In this document: positions 17,081 to 25,565 of the stretch, in pieces
How the letters are laid out: the number at the start of each line of letters is the position of its first letter
Position numbering within the stretch: position 1 is the stretch's first letter
From: CAYGZL01 sp964354345
GTDB lineage: Bacteria; Chloroflexota; Anaerolineae; Anaerolineales; UBA4823
Reading direction: 5' to 3'
Length of the DNA: 64,000 nt
Assembly (NCBI GenBank): GCA_964354345.1
Contig: CAYGZL010000116.1
Span: 1 to 64,000 of the forward strand
The notes under the pieces: generated by a model
Databases searched by the model: none
Told to the model about the DNA's origin: nothing
What the model saw: only the letters and a program-made list of their open reading frames with translations
Position numbers and translations under genes: made by a program

Positions 17081-18220
17081 ATGGCGTTGTCCACCCCGTT
17101 CTCGTTTCAACTTCTAAGGGCTCACGAACGCGCCCGAGCAGGCATTCTACGTACACCTCATGGCGATCTACCTACTCCGCTCTTTGCACCCGTTGGAACA
17201 CAAGCGGCAGTTAAGGCCATCACCCCAGCCCAGTTAAACGAACTGGGTGTTGGCCTGGTACTGGCTAACACCTATCACCTCTACTTGCGACCTGGAGACG
17301 AGGCAGTGGCTGCCTTAGGGGGATTGCATACGTTTATGAACTGGACCAATCCGATCTTGACCGACTCAGGTGGCTATCAGGTGTTCTCATTGGCTGATAG
17401 CCGTATTATAGATGAAGACGGCGTGACTTTTAAAAGTCATATTGATGGCTCGACTCACCGCCTGACGCCAGAAAAATCTATCGCTATCCAGGAGAACCTG
17501 GGCGCGGATATCATTATGGCTTTCGATGAGTGCGCCCCGCCTTACGACCGCGATTACAACCAACGCGCTGTAGCGCGCACCCATAACTGGGCGGAACGTT
17601 GCCTGCGGGTGAAAACCCGGGCTGACCAGGCCCTGTTTGGCATTACTCAAGGGGGCGTATTCCCTGACCTGCGTACAAATTCAGCCCAGGTTATCGCCTC
17701 GCTGGACTTCGCAGGTCACGCGATTGGCGGCCTCTCTGTCGGTGAGACGAAAGAAGAAATGCACGCCATGTTGGAAATCGTTGATGCCGTGCTGCCCGAG
17801 GATAAACCCCGCTACTTGATGGGCGTCGGTTCGCCGGAAGACCTGGTCAACGCGGTGTCGCGGGGGATCGATATGTTCGATTGTGTCCTGCCTACCCGCC
17901 TGGCGCGCCACCACGCGGCCATGACACGCACTGGACGCCTTAATCTACTCAATGCCGGTTATGCCCGAGATCCAAATCCCATCCTAACGGGTTGCCTGTG
18001 CTATACCTGTCAGAATTTTACGCGTGCCTACCTGCGTCATTTGATACTTGCCAAAGAGATGCTGGCAGCCACATTGCTCTCCATTCACAACCTGCACACG
18101 CTTCTCCAACTGATGCGCGACATGCGAAATGCGATTTTAGAAGATTGTTTTCCTTCCTTCGCAGACAACTTCTATCGTAGCGCGGATCAAAACAACCATA
18201 ATCATGATCACCTGGTGTAA
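17081..18220 (+). CDS. tgt: queuine/preQ1 tRNA-guanine transglycosylase
   Basis: Exchanges the wobble guanine of GUN-anticodon tRNAs for preQ1 during queuosine synthesis. The 379-residue protein has the usual bacterial length. Signatures: DSGGYQVFSL (general base Asp), DIIMAFDECAPP, GVGSPEDLVNAVSRGIDMFD and CVLPTRLARHH (catalytic Asp region), and the C-terminal zinc site CLCYTC with a later His in SIHNLH. Its ATG is directly behind a TATAAT box. The stop abuts the uppP start, giving tight coupling. No other queuosine genes are nearby. Confidence 0.97.
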   Translation: MALSTPFSFQLLRAHERARAGILRTPHGDLPTPLFAPVGTQAAVKAITPAQLNELGVGLVLANTYHLYLRPGDEAVAALGGLHTFMNWTNPILTDSGGYQVFSLADSRIIDEDGVTFKSHIDGSTHRLTPEKSIAIQENLGADIIMAFDECAPPYDRDYNQRAVARTHNWAERCLRVKTRADQALFGITQGGVFPDLRTNSAQVIASLDFAGHAIGGLSVGETKEEMHAMLEIVDAVLPEDKPRYLMGVGSPEDLVNAVSRGIDMFDCVLPTRLARHHAAMTRTGRLNLLNAGYARDPNPILTGCLCYTCQNFTRAYLRHLILAKEMLAATLLSIHNLHTLLQLMRDMRNAILEDCFPSFADNFYRSADQNNHNHDHLV

Positions 18221-19048
18221 ATGAGCATTCTTCAATCCATTATCCTGGGCATCCTTCAGGGTTTGACTGAGTTTCTGCCTGTTTCCAGTACGGCGCATTT
18301 ACTAATTGCGCAAAACATTCTAGGACTGACATCGCCAATTGATGAGCAAGCCAAATTTTTGTTTATCTTCGATATATTAGTGCAGCTTGGCACTCTCCTG
18401 GCTCTGATCATATACTTTTGGAAGGATTGGGTAGCCATTATTGGGGGCTTATACCGGGGTGTGAAAACACGCCAACCTTTCACCGATCCACAAGCCCGGC
18501 TGGGCTGGTATATCCTGCTGGCCTCCCTGCCCGCGCTGGTTGCAGGTGTGCTGCTGAAACCATTGGTTGAACAATTGTTCCGAACACCACTTATTGAGGC
18601 TGCCATCCGCCTGACCTTGACAACAATTCTATTACTTGGCGCTGAATGGCTGGGCAAACGCTCCCGAAATATGAGTGAAATTAACTGGAAAGATGCCCTG
18701 TGGATTGGCTGCGCCCAAATCCTGTCAATTTTCCCGGGAGCTTCCCGCTCTGGTTCTACACTGGCAGGTGGGATGGCGCGCAACCTGGATCGCCCGGCTG
18801 CAGCGCGTTTTGCCTTCCTGATGTCTGTACCAGTAATGCTGGCGGCGGGGGCTTATCAATCGTTAGGGTTACTCAAGATCCCTCACCTGGCTACTTATCT
18901 TCCGCCTATCCTGGTTAGCATCATTGTGGCGACCATAGTTGGCTACCTGGCCATCCATTGGTTATTAGACTTCCTGGCGCATCGACCGCTTTACGTTTTC
19001 TCTATATACTGCGCTATCGTTGGATTAATCACATTAATTCGTTTGTAA
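18221..19048 (+). CDS. uppP: undecaprenyl-diphosphatase (BacA/UppP)
   Basis: Integral membrane phosphatase that turns undecaprenyl diphosphate into the monophosphate for another round of cell-wall precursor transport; overproduction gives bacitracin resistance. The 275-residue protein has both family motifs: GLTEFLPVSSTAHL (14-27) and GASRSGSTLAGGMARNL, plus about eight hydrophobic helices. The start codon immediately follows the tgt stop with no gap, so translation is presumably coupled. This means the cell builds lipid-linked wall or glycan polymers. Confidence 0.96.
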   Translation: MSILQSIILGILQGLTEFLPVSSTAHLLIAQNILGLTSPIDEQAKFLFIFDILVQLGTLLALIIYFWKDWVAIIGGLYRGVKTRQPFTDPQARLGWYILLASLPALVAGVLLKPLVEQLFRTPLIEAAIRLTLTTILLLGAEWLGKRSRNMSEINWKDALWIGCAQILSIFPGASRSGSTLAGGMARNLDRPAAARFAFLMSVPVMLAAGAYQSLGLLKIPHLATYLPPILVSIIVATIVGYLAIHWLLDFLAHRPLYVFSIYCAIVGLITLIRL

Positions 19049-19062
19049 ATTATTATTTCACG

Positions 19063-19068
19063 TAGAAT
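19063..19068 (+). promoter_or_regulatory. -10 element for leaderless saccharopine-dehydrogenase-like mRNA
   Basis: TAGAAT with 7 nt before the ATG at 19076, the same spacing as at tgt. It lies just after the uppP stop, so the downstream gene may have its own start site. Confidence 0.45.
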
Positions 19069-19075
19069 ACTACTC

Positions 19076-20251
19076 ATGAACAGCCAAGAATCCCGATATA
19101 CTTATCTTATCCTCGGCGCTGGACGCCAGGGGACAGCCGCAGCGTATGATTTGGCGCGTTTTGGCCAGGCGCGCCGGATCACCCTGTCCGATATCAGTGG
19201 TGAGCGGGCGCTAGCTGCAGCTCAACGTGTCAACGATCTGTTAAAGGTAAACGTTGTTCAAGGCATTCAACTCGACGTCCTAAATTATGATGCTTTGCTT
19301 CGAGAATTGGAGATATCTGACGTGGCCTTGAGTGCTGTCCCGTATTTCTACAACCTGGCGATAACTCAGGCCGCCATCCGGAGCCATACAAGTTTATGCG
19401 ATATGGGTGGCAACACCCAGATCGTTTTTCAGCAGCTTGCGCTGGATGAAATGGCCCGTCTGGCGCAGATCAGCATCGTTCCTGACTGCGGGATGGGGCC
19501 TGGTCTGGTAAATACCCTTGGCGCCTATGCAATGGAATTGCTGGATGAACCCCAAGAGATTTACGTTTATGATGCCGGCTTACCCCAAAAGCCTGTCCCA
19601 CCCTGGAACTACCAGTTGACATTTCACATCAATGGGTTGACCAACGAGATGGATGGCCAGGCAGTCTTCATCCGAGAGGGCAAGATACAGTATGTTGATA
19701 CCCTATCTGAACCCGAATGGATTGATTTTCCACCTCTCGGTCGCCTCGAAGCGGATGTCACCTCGGGAGGCACTTCCACTGCTCCGTGGACATTTCTAGG
19801 CAAATTGCAGCGCTTTGAAAATAAAGTCTTGCGCTACCCGGGTCACTATGAATGGCTACGGGCGTTTAAGACTTTGGGATTATTCAACGAAACTCCAATT
19901 CAGGTTGGCAAGCAGACAGTCATCCCCCGCGAGGTGTACCATGCTCTTCTGGAACCGAAGATCAGCGCTGTGCATATCGAGGATATCTGCATCATGCGCG
20001 TTATCGGTAAAGGTATGAAAAGCGGGAAATTCTGCACAGTCACGATTGACCTGGTTGATGCTTATGACCCAATTACCGGCTTCACCGGGATGGAACGCCT
20101 GACTGGCTGGCATTGCTCGATTATGATGGGTTTCCTGGCGCGAGGTCAGGTTCGCCCGGGTGTGATGCCGAATGAGGTTGCCGTCCCGGCGAGTCAGGTT
20201 ATGGAACAGGTACGCATAAGAGGAATTCAATTCTCTGTTCGATGGAATTAA
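19076..20251 (+). CDS. saccharopine dehydrogenase family protein (Lys9-like)
   Basis: A 391-residue NAD(P)-dependent enzyme. The N-terminal Rossmann fold shows LILGAGRQGTAAAYDLARFG (11-30) and an acidic end of strand 2 (LSDIS). The large second domain contains CDMGG, DCGMGPGLVNTLG and SGGTSTAPWTFLGKL, seen in the lysine-pathway branch. Known members reduce or oxidise C-N bonds of saccharopine or related opine-like compounds in lysine or polyamine metabolism. No lysine genes adjoin it, so the substrate is unproven. It converges with the DUF58 gene. Confidence 0.82.
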   Translation: MNSQESRYTYLILGAGRQGTAAAYDLARFGQARRITLSDISGERALAAAQRVNDLLKVNVVQGIQLDVLNYDALLRELEISDVALSAVPYFYNLAITQAAIRSHTSLCDMGGNTQIVFQQLALDEMARLAQISIVPDCGMGPGLVNTLGAYAMELLDEPQEIYVYDAGLPQKPVPPWNYQLTFHINGLTNEMDGQAVFIREGKIQYVDTLSEPEWIDFPPLGRLEADVTSGGTSTAPWTFLGKLQRFENKVLRYPGHYEWLRAFKTLGLFNETPIQVGKQTVIPREVYHALLEPKISAVHIEDICIMRVIGKGMKSGKFCTVTIDLVDAYDPITGFTGMERLTGWHCSIMMGFLARGQVRPGVMPNEVAVPASQVMEQVRIRGIQFSVRWN

Positions 20252-20261
20252 GGCTCTCAGA

Positions 20262-21548
20262 CTACATCCATTGCAATGAAAGGGTTGCCTGAGATAACAC
20301 ATTCGAGATGTTATCGCCGTTCTTCACCCGGCAAACCTGTACTCCCATGAACTCTAGCGAGGCCTGCAGGCCCTCCGGATTTGTACTTCCACCAAAAGAG
20401 GATGCATCAAGCAGGACCGCTACAGGTCTCAAACCACGTCGAAGCAAGATATCCGCCACCTGGTAGACCGTCTCTGCTGCGCTGGGCGTAATCAGGATTA
20501 TTGTGCTGCCGCGGGGTAGATGGCGAGCCTGGGTTTCCACCAGGCTGTGAAGGGGGAGGTCCCCTTCATCGGTTAAGACTGCCAGGCTTTCGAGGATTTT
20601 ACCAAGTTGGCGTGCGCCCCGGTCAGAAGGTAAGATTCGCATAGATTGCCCTGCTGACACCAGACCTACCGCCCGACCTTTTTGAATATAATAGCGTCCC
20701 AGGGAAGCGGCAATACTGACTGCATATTCGAGCGTCGCGGGTGGGAGTTCAAAACGAACGTCTTTCCGCCAAACATCCTGTAAATCGAACTCCGTTTGTG
20801 TACGGGGCAAGGCGAACTGCACCGACTTCGCCGCGTCAACGAAGAGCCATACTTCCGCCAGAGGATCCAACTCGAACTCTTTTACCATAATCCGGTTGCG
20901 CCTGGCGGTGCTGACCCAATGAATACGGTTTAGTGGATCGCCCGGTGCATATTCACGCACCCCGGAGGCATTGGAAGTGATTTGCATCGTACGGCGGCGT
21001 AAAGCCTCACCGCCGGGAAGTAAGCCAGGCGGATTCGGGAAGCTGCGTACATCGAACACAAGTGGATACACCAATAGAGAATCCTGAAATGGTACCTTAC
21101 GTCTGATCGGAAATAAACCGAACAAATCTCCCGAAGCCAATTCTGTCGGCCCAAGACTGAACACACCTCGATCAATCAGACGCGTACGCGCCAGGTAGGT
21201 GCGACTCTCATGTCCACCGATCATTGTCAGGACATGCGATCCACTTGAACCGGGCAGGGTTGACTCATTTTTGATCTCAATCCATAAGCGCGGTAACCAA
21301 TGATCGTTAATGATCTCGTAACGTTCTTCAAATAATTGGCCAACCTGAGAACGCAATGCACGGGCTGTCCGGCGAAACTGGACTCCCCGCAAGGATAGCC
21401 TGGACATCGCCCAGCTAGCCACCACCATCACTCCCCACAAGTAGCTCAACCGGTAGAAAATCGCGGCGCGGGCGTCACCTCCCATGAGAACACCGAAAAC
21501 GATGCTCACGGCAAGCAGAACCAGGATGACACGCAAAGCGGCTGTCAA
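20262..21548 (-). CDS. DUF58 membrane protein (MoxR partner)
   Basis: A 428-residue protein with two N-terminal membrane helices (about 5-22 and 33-48), a beta-rich region and the DUF58 signature YAPGDPLNRIHWVSTARR, ending in a von Willebrand A-like fold (VEVWLFVDAAKS, then STIILITPS). Members always travel with MoxR AAA+ ATPases, as here, where moxR lies 11 nt upstream. The pair is thought to act in maturation or assembly of metal or membrane complexes, but the client is unknown. I see no transglutaminase-like gene next to it, which is the frequent third member. Confidence 0.88.
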   Translation of the reverse strand: MTAALRVILVLLAVSIVFGVLMGGDARAAIFYRLSYLWGVMVVASWAMSRLSLRGVQFRRTARALRSQVGQLFEERYEIINDHWLPRLWIEIKNESTLPGSSGSHVLTMIGGHESRTYLARTRLIDRGVFSLGPTELASGDLFGLFPIRRKVPFQDSLLVYPLVFDVRSFPNPPGLLPGGEALRRRTMQITSNASGVREYAPGDPLNRIHWVSTARRNRIMVKEFELDPLAEVWLFVDAAKSVQFALPRTQTEFDLQDVWRKDVRFELPPATLEYAVSIAASLGRYYIQKGRAVGLVSAGQSMRILPSDRGARQLGKILESLAVLTDEGDLPLHSLVETQARHLPRGSTIILITPSAAETVYQVADILLRRGLRPVAVLLDASSFGGSTNPEGLQASLEFMGVQVCRVKNGDNISNVLSQATLSLQWM

Positions 21549-21559
21549 CTAATCACCTG

Positions 21560-22558
21560 TTAGCGGCGATTATTCTCGGGCTGCTTACTGCCACTGGGAC
21601 GTGACGATACCGCAGTGGGATCACCGCCTGGAATCGGCACACCGCTTAAGATCTCCTCAACGATCTGCTGAGAGTTTAAATCTCTCAGGCGCGCCCCTGG
21701 ACCAAGGATCACACGATGAGCTAAGGTCGGCACGGCCAGGGCTTTGATATCATCAGGCAAAACAAAATCCCGTCCCCGCATTGCTGCCCGTGCTTGCCCT
21801 GTCCTGAATAATGCCAGGCTGCCGCGGGGACTGGCGCCAAGGTAAACTTCAGCATGTTGGCGAGTCTGGTGAACCAGATCAATAATATAGCGTTTTAAAG
21901 CCGGTGAGACAAAAATTTCTTTGATTGCTTCCTGGTTTAATATTAACTCTTCGACGCTCGCCACCTGTTGCAAATCTTCCAGAGGGTGACGATATTGCTG
22001 GCGCTCCAGCACCCGGATTTCATCTTCAGGCGAAGGATAGCCGAGGCGGATGCGCAACAAAAAGCGATCGACCTGAGCTTCGGGCAACGGGAAAGTCCCT
22101 TCATACTCGATTGGATTCTGGGTTGCCTGGACCATAAACGGACGGGGCAACGGTCGCGTAACAACATCTACGGTGATCTGACGCTCTTCCATGGCTTCCA
22201 GTAAGGCTGCCTGGGTTTTCGGGGTCGCTCGATTGATCTCATCCGCCAGTACAATTTGCGCCATGATTGGTCCAGGTCGAAATTCAAATTCTCGCGTGAC
22301 CTGGTTAAAGATTGAAACACCTGTAACATCGCTGGGCAACATATCGGGTGTGAACTGGATGCGGCTGAAAGAACAACCCAAGGAGCGCGCCAGGCTGCGC
22401 GCCAACATGGTTTTCCCAACCCCGGGCACATCTTCGATTAATAAGTGTCCCTGGCAAAGCAAGCCAGCCACCGCCAGCTCGATTGTTGGGCGTTTTCCTA
22501 TAATAACTTTTTCAATATTAGCAATAATCCGTTCAGCAAATTCTTGTATTGTTGCCAT
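21560..22558 (-). CDS. MoxR-family AAA+ ATPase
   Basis: A 332-residue ATPase of the MoxR/RavA clade. Walker A is DVPGVGKTMLARSLA, Walker B is IVLADEINRATPKTQ, sensor 1 is VQATQNPIEYEGTFPLPEAQ and the Arg-finger region follows at QVDRFLLRIRLGYP. These proteins act as chaperone-like remodelers with VWA or DUF58 partners, and the DUF58 gene follows directly. The C-terminal ~25 residues are Ser/Pro-rich and probably disordered. ATG 22558 has a GGAG site 10 nt upstream. It is not a candidate for the CIS ATPase: it sits 26 kb away and lacks that context. Confidence 0.93.
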   Translation of the reverse strand: MATIQEFAERIIANIEKVIIGKRPTIELAVAGLLCQGHLLIEDVPGVGKTMLARSLARSLGCSFSRIQFTPDMLPSDVTGVSIFNQVTREFEFRPGPIMAQIVLADEINRATPKTQAALLEAMEERQITVDVVTRPLPRPFMVQATQNPIEYEGTFPLPEAQVDRFLLRIRLGYPSPEDEIRVLERQQYRHPLEDLQQVASVEELILNQEAIKEIFVSPALKRYIIDLVHQTRQHAEVYLGASPRGSLALFRTGQARAAMRGRDFVLPDDIKALAVPTLAHRVILGPGARLRDLNSQQIVEEILSGVPIPGGDPTAVSSRPSGSKQPENNRR

Positions 22559-22855
22559 GTGCAGCTCCGTGTAAATATCAGGCGTCTATATGGACGCAGT
22601 AACCAGCGAAGATAATGGGATTAATTTCAGAACCAGTGATCATAGCGTAATAGAAAAGCAGGCATATTTTATCATCACCCGCGTAACACACTTAAATACT
22701 TAGGCACCTATTATTTCGTTCATTCGAGAGCCGGCCTGGTGGTATTTACGATCAGACCGGAATTCATTCAGTCTGCCTCTTGCCTTATCGAGAAGTGACC
22801 TCTATAATCAAGTATAAGGATCCTGATGCAATACATCAGGTTGACTGGAAAAACA
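22559..22855. promoter_or_regulatory. divergent intergenic region between moxR and the zinc-ribbon gene
   Basis: No gene or RNA was recognised. On the plus strand TATAAT occurs at 22803-22808 and TATAAG at 22813-22818. The second ends 7 nt before an ATG at 22826 that is in frame with the gene starting at 22856, so a short alternative leaderless start is conceivable. Confidence 0.4.
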
Positions 22856-23557
22856 ATGACACAGACTTTTAAACTATATCGTCTCCAGCAAATCGACAGC
22901 CAGATTGATCATAACCGGACACGCCTGAACGCAATAGAGGCCACGCTAAGCGAAAATGAGGCGCTGCGTCAGGCTGAAACACAATCCGAAGCCGCAGCCC
23001 AGACCTGGCAAGCAGCCTGTAAGATTCTAAACCAGGCCGAGGTTACTGTGCGCGATCACCTTCTGAAAATCGAGCAAATTGAAGCCACATTATACAGCGG
23101 AAAAGTGCGCAACCCAAAAGAGTTACAAGACATGCAAAACGAGGTCGGAGCGCTAAAGCGCTACCGTGTAATTCTGGAAGACAGGCAATTGGATGCCATG
23201 CTGCAGGAAGAGGATACACAGACGGTTTACCAGGCTGCTGCGAAGGAGCTGGAGAGGATCAAAGAACAATATTCTGCCCAGCATAAACAACTAATGGAAG
23301 AAAAATACCGCTTAACCCGTGAAACTTCTCACCTGGAGGAAGAACGCCGGGCAGCCGTCGCATCGATCCCAAACGACGAATTGCAACTCTATGAAAACTT
23401 ACGCCGGCAACGCATCGGAGTAGCTGTAGCCAAAGTTACTGAACGGGCTTGCTCAGCCTGTGGTTCCGTTCTCAGTACTGCACTCCTGGCTTCTGCTCGC
23501 TCACCCAGCCAAACCGCCCGTTGCGATACGTGTGGTCGCCTGTTGTACGCCGGGTGA
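22856..23557 (+). CDS. C4-type zinc-ribbon coiled-coil protein (COG1579)
   Basis: A 233-residue protein that is coiled coil from about residue 5 to 175 and ends in a zinc ribbon (CSACGSVL and CDTCGRLL, four Cys). The pattern KVRNPKELQDMQNEV in the middle is typical of the family. A role in nucleic-acid or protein handling is suspected for COG1579 but not established. I take the ATG at 22856 (GGAAA before it, homologs begin MxQxxKLYRLQ); an in-frame ATG at 22826 would add ten residues. It converges with yggT, with about 70 nt between. Confidence 0.82.
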   Translation: MTQTFKLYRLQQIDSQIDHNRTRLNAIEATLSENEALRQAETQSEAAAQTWQAACKILNQAEVTVRDHLLKIEQIEATLYSGKVRNPKELQDMQNEVGALKRYRVILEDRQLDAMLQEEDTQTVYQAAAKELERIKEQYSAQHKQLMEEKYRLTRETSHLEEERRAAVASIPNDELQLYENLRRQRIGVAVAKVTERACSACGSVLSTALLASARSPSQTARCDTCGRLLYAG

Positions 23558-23628
23558 CCGGCAGCATTTCGTATCGCTCATATTTTGCGTGTCGCCCAGA
23601 CTCTTTATCGCGCTCAGAGCGACATTGC

Positions 23629-23886
23629 TTACAAGCGCGATAGCAAATTCGTCAAAACCATATCCAGGATTTGCAACAGGACAATTAATATCAACGGGCT
23701 GAAATCCAGTCCACCCATGTTCGGCATTAAACGCCGGATGGGAGTCAACAACGGATCTACCAGCCGAGAAAAGAACTGCCGTACTGGATGGAATGGGGAC
23801 AAGAAATAAGATAAGATCACTTCAACGATAACAACCAGGATATATCCCTGGATCAGCCGATGTAATAACATGACGACTAAACTCAT
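23629..23886 (-). CDS. yggT: YggT family membrane protein
   Basis: An 85-residue protein with two membrane helices (about 8-28 and 64-82) and the YggT signature of a conserved Asp-Pro and Arg-Arg: SRLVDPLLTPIRRLMP between the helices. The family is widespread; roles in osmotic tolerance, or next to division genes in Gram-positives, have been suggested. It is followed upstream on the same strand by yggS and pgeF, the usual neighbourhood of YggT near sepF/ftsZ clusters, although no ftsZ is here. The ATG follows AAAGGA. Confidence 0.88.
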   Translation of the reverse strand: MSLVVMLLHRLIQGYILVVIVEVILSYFLSPFHPVRQFFSRLVDPLLTPIRRLMPNMGGLDFSPLILIVLLQILDMVLTNLLSRL

Positions 23887-23939
23887 ATTTAAATTCCTTT
23901 GTTACCCTGGGAAAGTAGAAGGATCTCCCTACGATTGAT

Positions 23940-24713
23940 CTATAGGCGTGGGCCCATGATCGCGGTGCCAATGCGTACCAAAGTTGCGCCTTCCTGAACG
24001 GCGACTGGATAATCAGCGCTCATGCCCATTGACAACTCTTTCCATGACAGCCCAGGATACTGCTGTGTTGGAAATTCCTCCTGCAATATATTAGCCAGTG
24101 TACGTAAACGCCGGAAGAAAGGTCGCGTCTCTTCTGGATCCTCAACATACGGCGCCATCGTCATCAGCCCACGTACACTCAGGTTATGTAGCAATAGCAA
24201 TTCACGAATATCTTTGGTTAAAACGGGCAGTTGATCCTCTTGGCAGGCTGACCAGCCAAACTTCGTCTCTTCGCCGCTGACATTACACTCCAAAAGCACT
24301 GGTAGGATGACCCCAACTTCGCTCGCAAACCGGTCCAATCGTCGGGCTAATGGCAGACTATCGAGTGAATGCAGCCAGGCGAAGTACCCACACACCCGCT
24401 GGGCCTTGCGTCTTTGCACGTGACCAATCATATGCCAGGCAACTCTGGGTAGATCTGCACAGGCATTGATCTTGGTGATTGCTTCTTCTACATAATTTTC
24501 ACCTAAATCGCGCGCTCCAGCCGCAATAACCGCCCGGACGGCCCACAGGGGGTGACCTTTTGTTACCACAACCAACTGCACAGACATGGAATTGCGCCCT
24601 GCTTGACTGGCAATTTGCTCGATCTGAGTAATTACTGTCCGGTAGTTTTCAGCGATGGCGGTGCTACGAATAGCTTCGGAGGGATCCCGCAAGGTTTCCG
24701 GATCGGTTTTCAT
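23940..24713 (-). CDS. yggS: YggS/PROSC pyridoxal-phosphate homeostasis protein
   Basis: A 257-residue single-domain alanine-racemase-fold protein that binds PLP and keeps its free level in balance. The PLP lysine is in VVVTKGHPL; GENYVEEA, WHMIGHVQRRK and the C-terminal MGMSADYPVAVQEG with RIGTAI are the family's cofactor contacts. It is a little longer than usual at its N terminus. I use the ATG at 24713, just after the pgeF stop (TGATTGATG), rather than the overlapping TTG at 24716. The order pgeF-yggS-(yggT) is conserved in many bacteria. Confidence 0.93.
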   Translation of the reverse strand: MKTDPETLRDPSEAIRSTAIAENYRTVITQIEQIASQAGRNSMSVQLVVVTKGHPLWAVRAVIAAGARDLGENYVEEAITKINACADLPRVAWHMIGHVQRRKAQRVCGYFAWLHSLDSLPLARRLDRFASEVGVILPVLLECNVSGEETKFGWSACQEDQLPVLTKDIRELLLLHNLSVRGLMTMAPYVEDPEETRPFFRRLRTLANILQEEFPTQQYPGLSWKELSMGMSADYPVAVQEGATLVRIGTAIMGPRL

Positions 24714-24716
24714 CAA

Positions 24717-25520
24717 TCACCTTGCTTTCACGTCACTGTTCAATCCGATCAACACCCCAAACCTCCCTGTGCGCCCGAGTTCAGCACGATGAGAATACCA
24801 ATCCTGCAATTGACAGGCCGTACATAGACCAGAGACTTCGATATTCCTGACTCCAGCCTGTTCGAGTAAGAAACGGTTCGCCTCCCAAAGATCCAAGGTG
24901 ATGTAATCAGACATATTGGTAGATAATAAGCCAGCTGCCTCCTCTCTAAAGGTCAGTCTTACTTGTTCGACCACCTCGGCGCCAACCGGATAATGATGCG
25001 CGGCTATGGAAGGACCGATACCCGCCTGGATGTCACACGGATTACAACCATAGTGCTCCTGCATTTCGTGCACAGCCCAGTAAGCTGCCTTCCGGACAGT
25101 GCCTAACCATCCGGCATGCACTAAGCCAATCACCTGCTGGCGCGGATCATACAATAAAATCGGTACGCAATCAGCAAACCGCATCATTAAAGTCACCTGT
25201 GGGTGATCGGTGAGCAGGATGTCCGCCTGGAGATAAGGCGCCTGAGGGGAGCGTGGTGCATCAACGTAGACAACGTGTCGACTGTGGACCTGCCAGGCAT
25301 CGTACAGGCTATCGAGAGCGCGACCACAGGACTGAAATGCGCGCTGGCGATTCTCTTTTACGCGCTCCGGATCATCGCCTACCGTACCGCCCACATTCAA
25401 GGCCGCCCAGGGCGTAGGGCTGACTCCTCCCCTCCGGGTGAAGATAGCGTGGGTCAACCGCCGGTCAGCCAGCAGGTCAAAGGTGAAATAACGAAGGGAG
25501 TCGGGTTGGTGAAAAGGCAT
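24717..25520 (-). CDS. pgeF: peptidoglycan editing factor PgeF / multi-substrate purine nucleoside phosphorylase
   Basis: A 267-residue DUF152/YfiH-fold protein. In E. coli the homolog stops wrong amino acids (Ser) entering peptidoglycan; other members phosphorolyse purine nucleosides, and some were reported as copper laccases. Zinc-binding residues are seen in QVHSRHVV, RFADCVPILLYD and GLVHAGWLGT (His-Cys-His). The N-terminal segment contains TRRGGVSPTPWAALNVG. It lies upstream of yggS by 3 nt, in the normal order. Location next to a copper/redox block is probably coincidental. Confidence 0.9.
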   Translation of the reverse strand: MPFHQPDSLRYFTFDLLADRRLTHAIFTRRGGVSPTPWAALNVGGTVGDDPERVKENRQRAFQSCGRALDSLYDAWQVHSRHVVYVDAPRSPQAPYLQADILLTDHPQVTLMMRFADCVPILLYDPRQQVIGLVHAGWLGTVRKAAYWAVHEMQEHYGCNPCDIQAGIGPSIAAHHYPVGAEVVEQVRLTFREEAAGLLSTNMSDYITLDLWEANRFLLEQAGVRNIEVSGLCTACQLQDWYSHRAELGRTGRFGVLIGLNSDVKAR

Positions 25521-25565
25521 TGTGCAATTAATTCACAAGGAATCGGTTGCGTGAAACGTTGTTCA

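Noticed and set aside
21560..22558. MoxR ATPase as the missing CIS ATPase
   Set aside because: It pairs with DUF58 in a conserved two-gene unit 26 kb away, and its motifs fit MoxR rather than a Pvc15-type ATPase.
22559..22855. tRNA or small RNA in the moxR intergenic region
   Set aside because: A TTCATTCGAG-like word recalls a T-loop, but no cloverleaf stems could be paired around it.
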